Shown: positions 6,355 through 8,812 of the stretch, one piece after another
Numbering within the stretch: position 1 is the first letter of the stretch
Layout: every line of letters begins with the position of its first letter
DNA from: a bacterium
GTDB taxonomy: Bacteria > Krumholzibacteriota > Krumholzibacteria > LZORAL124-64-63
Assembly: GCA_021767885.1 (NCBI GenBank)
Contig: JAASSM010000041.1
Coordinates: 1-8,812, forward strand
Reading direction: 5' to 3'
DNA: 8,812 bases
Position numbers and translations under genes: made by a program
Notes under the pieces: generated by a model
Database searches by the model: none
The model's input: only the letters and a program-made list of their open reading frames with translations
What the model was told of the DNA's origin: nothing

Positions 6355-7560
6355 TCAGCGGCCGGAAGCGGGCGAGCTGTCCGGACCTGCCGACCCGTGC
6401 GCCGTCGCCAGGGCGGCCAGGACCTCCGCCTCCCGCTCCGGCGTCAGGCCCGCCCGCGGCGTGATCCGCTCGCGGACGTCGTCCTCGAGCCCGTCGTACC
6501 AGGTGAGCGTGTCGCGCACCGTCTCGGCCAGGGGCCGGAAGGTGAGGCCCGCGGCCACGGCCCGGTCGATGTTCCGCTTGCCGAAGCCGGCGTAAGCGCC
6601 GTCGCCGGGGACCCAGCAGGGCATGTTCATCCAGGCGTGGACCTCGTGCTCGGCCAGCGTCGCGGCCGGCGTCCAGACGAACCGGGCGTCGGAGCCGGAC
6701 ACCTCGCGGCAGGTCTCCAGCAGCCGCTTCATGGTCAGCGGCGTGCGCGGATGCGGTCCCACCACGTTGAAGGTCCCGCCGATCGCCTGCTCCATGCAGC
6801 GCGCCTGGAAGGCGGTGAGATCGCGGCCGTCGATGAGCTGGATGCGGTCGTACCCGCTGCCGGGGGCGAGCACCTCGCCGCCACGCCGCACGCGCACCGG
6901 CCAGTACACCCCGCGGAAGCTGAAATCGCGCGGGCCCACGATCAGGCCCGGGCGGAAGATGGTGTGCGTGTCCGGGTAGTGCTTGCGGACCCGCTTCTCG
7001 CACTCGGCCTTGAACTCGCCGAACATGGCGTCCTGGTACTCGGTCCAGTCGGTGCCGGGGGCCTCGGCCACCGCGGCGGTCTCGTCCACGTCCGGGACCG
7101 AGTGATCGGCATAGGCGGACAGCGAGGACACGTACAGGTAGCGGCCGATCCTGCCCTTCAGCAGCACGGCGGTGTTCTCCACGATGTCCGGGATGTGGGG
7201 CCAGATGTCCATGGCCAGGTCCCAGGTGCGTCCCCGGGCGAGCTCGGCCTCGAGGTTGGCCAGGCCGTCCTCGGCGTCCAGCGCGCGGTCGGCCACGATG
7301 CATTCGAGGTCGGGGAAGAGGTCGTCCGAGCGGCGGCCGCGGTTGCAGAGGGTGACGGTGTGGCCGCGGTCCAGGAGCTCGCGCACCAGGTGCGGGCCGG
7401 TCTGGCCGGTGCCGCCGAGGACGAGCACCTTCAGGGGGCGCACGGGGCGGTCCTTCGCGTGGGCGGCGCGCAGCCAGGGCGCGGTGGTGGCGCAGCCGAG
7501 GGCCAGGCCGGCCAGGGTCGTGGTCCTGAGGAATTCGCGGCGGGATGGTCCTTGGGGCAT
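6355..7560 (-). CDS. Tat-exported NAD(P)-dependent epimerase/dehydratase-like protein
   Basis: This 401-residue protein begins with a twin-arginine signal, SRREFLR (6-12), then a hydrophobic stretch and AAHA ending at A35, so it is probably folded with cofactor in the cytoplasm and exported. The mature part is an extended short-chain dehydrogenase fold: VLVLGGTGQTG, a Rossmann nucleotide-binding loop, LYVSSLSAY (142-150) with the usual Ser region, and a FRPGLIVGPRD segment typical of NAD-dependent epimerases. The catalytic YxxxK position reads FGEFK, with F180 replacing Tyr and K184 kept, so normal acid-base catalysis is doubtful. LGC at 21-23 is a poor lipobox match. GGAG lies 8 bases before the ATG. 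No sugar-nucleotide pathway genes are nearby, so the substrate is unknown. It converges on the phosphate butyryltransferase gene and diverges from the chemoreceptor-like gene. Confidence 0.82.
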   Translation of the reverse strand: MPQGPSRREFLRTTTLAGLALGCATTAPWLRAAHAKDRPVRPLKVLVLGGTGQTGPHLVRELLDRGHTVTLCNRGRRSDDLFPDLECIVADRALDAEDGLANLEAELARGRTWDLAMDIWPHIPDIVENTAVLLKGRIGRYLYVSSLSAYADHSVPDVDETAAVAEAPGTDWTEYQDAMFGEFKAECEKRVRKHYPDTHTIFRPGLIVGPRDFSFRGVYWPVRVRRGGEVLAPGSGYDRIQLIDGRDLTAFQARCMEQAIGGTFNVVGPHPRTPLTMKRLLETCREVSGSDARFVWTPAATLAEHEVHAWMNMPCWVPGDGAYAGFGKRNIDRAVAAGLTFRPLAETVRDTLTWYDGLEDDVRERITPRAGLTPEREAEVLAALATAHGSAGPDSSPASGR

Positions 7561-7702
7561 GGCTCTCTCTCCGGGCTGCGGTGGATCGGGCGGCCACCGG
7601 GCTGGGTCGCGATCTGCGGGCGGGCGAGTCTCGCTGGTGAGAGCCTACGCGAGATCGGCCGGCGGGTTGCGTGGATCTGGCCGACCGGTCGTCGCCCGCG
7701 CC

Positions 7703-7723
7703 TGCGAATAGCGATCATTCGCA
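7703..7723. promoter_or_regulatory. Inverted repeat, candidate operator
   Basis: TGCGAAT (7703-7709) and ATTCGCA (7717-7723) are perfect inverted copies separated by 7 bases, the geometry of a dimeric regulator site. It is AT-richer than its surroundings. The site ends two bases before the -35 element of the sigma-28-like promoter and could serve either divergent gene. No regulator gene is in view. Confidence 0.4.
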
Positions 7724-7725
7724 AC

Positions 7726-7752
7726 TCAAGGATCCCGCCGCGGGGCCGAATC
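7726..7752 (+). promoter_or_regulatory. Sigma-28 (FliA)-like promoter
   Basis: TCAAG (7726-7730), 14 bases, then GCCGAATC (7745-7752). Flagellar sigma-28 promoters follow TAAAG or TCAAG, 14 bases, GCCGATAA. The -35 core, the spacing and the first five -10 bases match, and the last three -10 bases do not. Transcription would begin near 7760, about 45 bases before the start of the chemoreceptor-like gene, which fits its motility role. Confidence 0.55.
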
Positions 7753-7763
7753 CCGGGATGTCT

Positions 7764-7784
7764 CGATTCGATCCAGGGGAATCG
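7764..7784 (+). other. Leader stem-loop before the chemoreceptor-like gene
   Basis: CGATTC (7764-7769) and GAATCG (7779-7784) form a 6-bp stem around a 9-base loop, between the predicted transcription start and the ribosome binding site GGAGG (7793-7797). It may affect message stability or translation. A 6-bp match is modest evidence. Confidence 0.3.
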
Positions 7785-7805
7785 TCTCGCCCGGAGGGAT
7801 ATGCC

Positions 7806-8812
7806 ATGAGTCTACGGATGCGGATCCTCTTGCCCGTGATGCTCTCGGTGCTCGCCGCTGGCATCGCGGCCTTCTTCGGCGTCTCGGCCACGGTCAAGAC
7901 CATCATCGACCGGCAGGTGGTCAGCAAGGAGGCCGCCGTGGAGCGGTCGCTCACCGAGGCCGTCGAGATCAAGACTCACGAGTACGCGGCGTTCCTGAGC
8001 GCCACCGAGGACAAGGTCAGCGAGCAGGCTGCGCTGTTCACCCGCTTGCCGCAGGTGCAGGAGGCCTACGCCGTCGCCCTCTCCGGCGACATCGCCGACG
8101 AGGCCGACCCGCGGTGCCAGCAGGCGCGGCAGATGCTGCGCCAGGCGCTCAGGCCGTACGTGGCCGGCTTCGTGGCCCACACCGGGGCGGAGAGCTACCG
8201 GATCCATTTCCACCTGCCCAGCGGCCGCAGCCTGGCGCGCATCTGGCGGGACGGCTGGCAGACCAGGCGCGACGGCAAGAAGCTGGACGTCTCGGACGAC
8301 CTCACCGGCTTCCGCCAGACCGTGGTGGAGATCAACCGCGAACATCGACCCCTGCGGGGCATCGAGGTGGGGCGAGGCGGTTTCGTGGTCCGGGGCCTGG
8401 CGCCCATCGCCGCGCCGGATGGGCGGCACCTCGGCTCGGTGGAGGTGCTCGCCGATTTCAACCCGCTGCTCGAGAAGCTCAAGAGCACCGAGGCGGAGAA
8501 CTACGCCGTCTTCATGAGCGGCGACCTCCTGAAGATCGCCACCAAGCTCCAGGATCCGGCGAAGTACCCCGTGGTGGACGGGAACTTCGTGTTCACCGCC
8601 GCCACCGACCGCGAGCTGGCGCTGCGTCTCGCCTCGGCCGACCTGCTCACGCGGGGACGCCAGGAGCGGACACTCCGTGTGGTCGACCACTACCAGGTGG
8701 CCGCGGTGCCGGTGTCCGACTACTCGGGACGGCCCATCGGCGTCCTGGTCATGACCCACGACATCGCCGACGATCAGGCCGCGCTGGCGGCCATCCGCGA
8801 GGACGGCGAGCG
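7806..8812 (+). CDS. Membrane sensor with dCache_3-like domain, probable chemoreceptor (3' end outside window)
   Basis: The visible 335 residues start with a short basic tip and one membrane helix (about 8-28). A large extracytoplasmic sensor region follows, without a second membrane helix before the edge. The sensor resembles the dCache_3 family. RIHFHLP (132-138) followed by a GRS...IW segment, DLTGFRQTV, and GIEVGRGGFVVRGLAPI (185-201) followed by a GSVEV motif are typical of this double-Cache domain. In deltaproteobacteria and relatives it commonly sits in methyl-accepting chemotaxis proteins and some sensor kinases. HAMP and signalling domains would lie beyond base 8812, so receptor versus kinase is not decided by sequence. 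The sigma-28-like promoter just upstream favours a chemoreceptor. The start at 7806 is preferred to the out-of-frame ATG at 7801 because GGAGG ends 8 bases before it. The ligand is unknown. Confidence 0.8.
   Translation, partial: MSLRMRILLPVMLSVLAAGIAAFFGVSATVKTIIDRQVVSKEAAVERSLTEAVEIKTHEYAAFLSATEDKVSEQAALFTRLPQVQEAYAVALSGDIADEADPRCQQARQMLRQALRPYVAGFVAHTGAESYRIHFHLPSGRSLARIWRDGWQTRRDGKKLDVSDDLTGFRQTVVEINREHRPLRGIEVGRGGFVVRGLAPIAAPDGRHLGSVEVLADFNPLLEKLKSTEAENYAVFMSGDLLKIATKLQDPAKYPVVDGNFVFTAATDRELALRLASADLLTRGRQERTLRVVDHYQVAAVPVSDYSGRPIGVLVMTHDIADDQAALAAIREDGE

Noticed and set aside
6397..7809. 470-residue plus-strand frame over the epimerase-like gene
   Set aside because: Shadow frame. The minus strand shows a Tat signal and Rossmann motif.
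7812..8759. 315-residue minus-strand frame over the chemoreceptor-like gene
   Set aside because: Shadow frame rich in His, Gly and Leu. The plus strand shows a membrane helix and dCache-like motifs with good start signals.

Overview
High-GC (roughly 70%) bacterial chromosomal DNA, tightly packed with protein-coding genes. No rRNA, tRNA, CRISPR array, insertion sequence or phage gene was seen. A Ddl-like ligase, an L,D-transpeptidase, a Tat-exported oxidoreductase and a membrane chemoreceptor with a sigma-28-type promoter together suggest a motile, Gram-negative-type bacterium with anaerobic or facultative metabolism, for example a deltaproteobacterial or FCB-type lineage (Krumholzibacteria- or Eisenbacteria-like). 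The lineage is an inference and cannot be fixed from the sequence alone.

Left part, all on the minus strand (1-2862). A signal-peptide-less YkuD L,D-transpeptidase (2278-2862) is followed, after a 289-base gap holding a good sigma-70-like promoter and GC-rich hairpins, by a two-gene operon. This operon is a lysine 2,3-aminomutase family radical-SAM/PLP enzyme (642-1988) translationally coupled by an ATGA overlap to a Ddl-like ATP-grasp ligase (645 down to the window edge, truncated). The aminomutase keeps the residues expected for lysine. The pair could make beta-lysine and join it to another amino acid or carrier.

Middle part, plus strand (3016-6233). A 737-residue fusion joins an N-terminal phosphate acetyl/butyryltransferase-type domain to a complete butyrate kinase. 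It is followed 83 bases later by a stand-alone phosphate butyryltransferase. The stand-alone enzyme keeps the Ser-Arg catalytic motif. The fused domain appears to have lost it and may be a structural or acyl-CoA-sensing module. The pair would convert an acyl-CoA to acyl-phosphate and then to acid plus ATP, the terminal energy-yielding step of butyrate or branched-chain acid formation. A perfect 12-bp-arm hairpin (6287-6310) separates it from the next, convergent gene.

Right part. A Tat-signal NAD(P)-binding epimerase/dehydratase-like protein (minus, 6355-7560), with Phe in place of the usual catalytic Tyr, is divergent from a chemoreceptor-like or sensor protein (plus, 7806 to the edge, truncated) with a dCache_3-like sensor domain. 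Their 245-base intergenic region holds a sigma-28-like promoter with canonical spacing, a 7-bp-arm inverted repeat next to its -35 element, and a stem-loop in the leader.

The strongest candidates for something undescribed are the transacylase-kinase fusion with a degenerate transacylase active site beside an intact paralogue, and the aminomutase/ATP-grasp pair.
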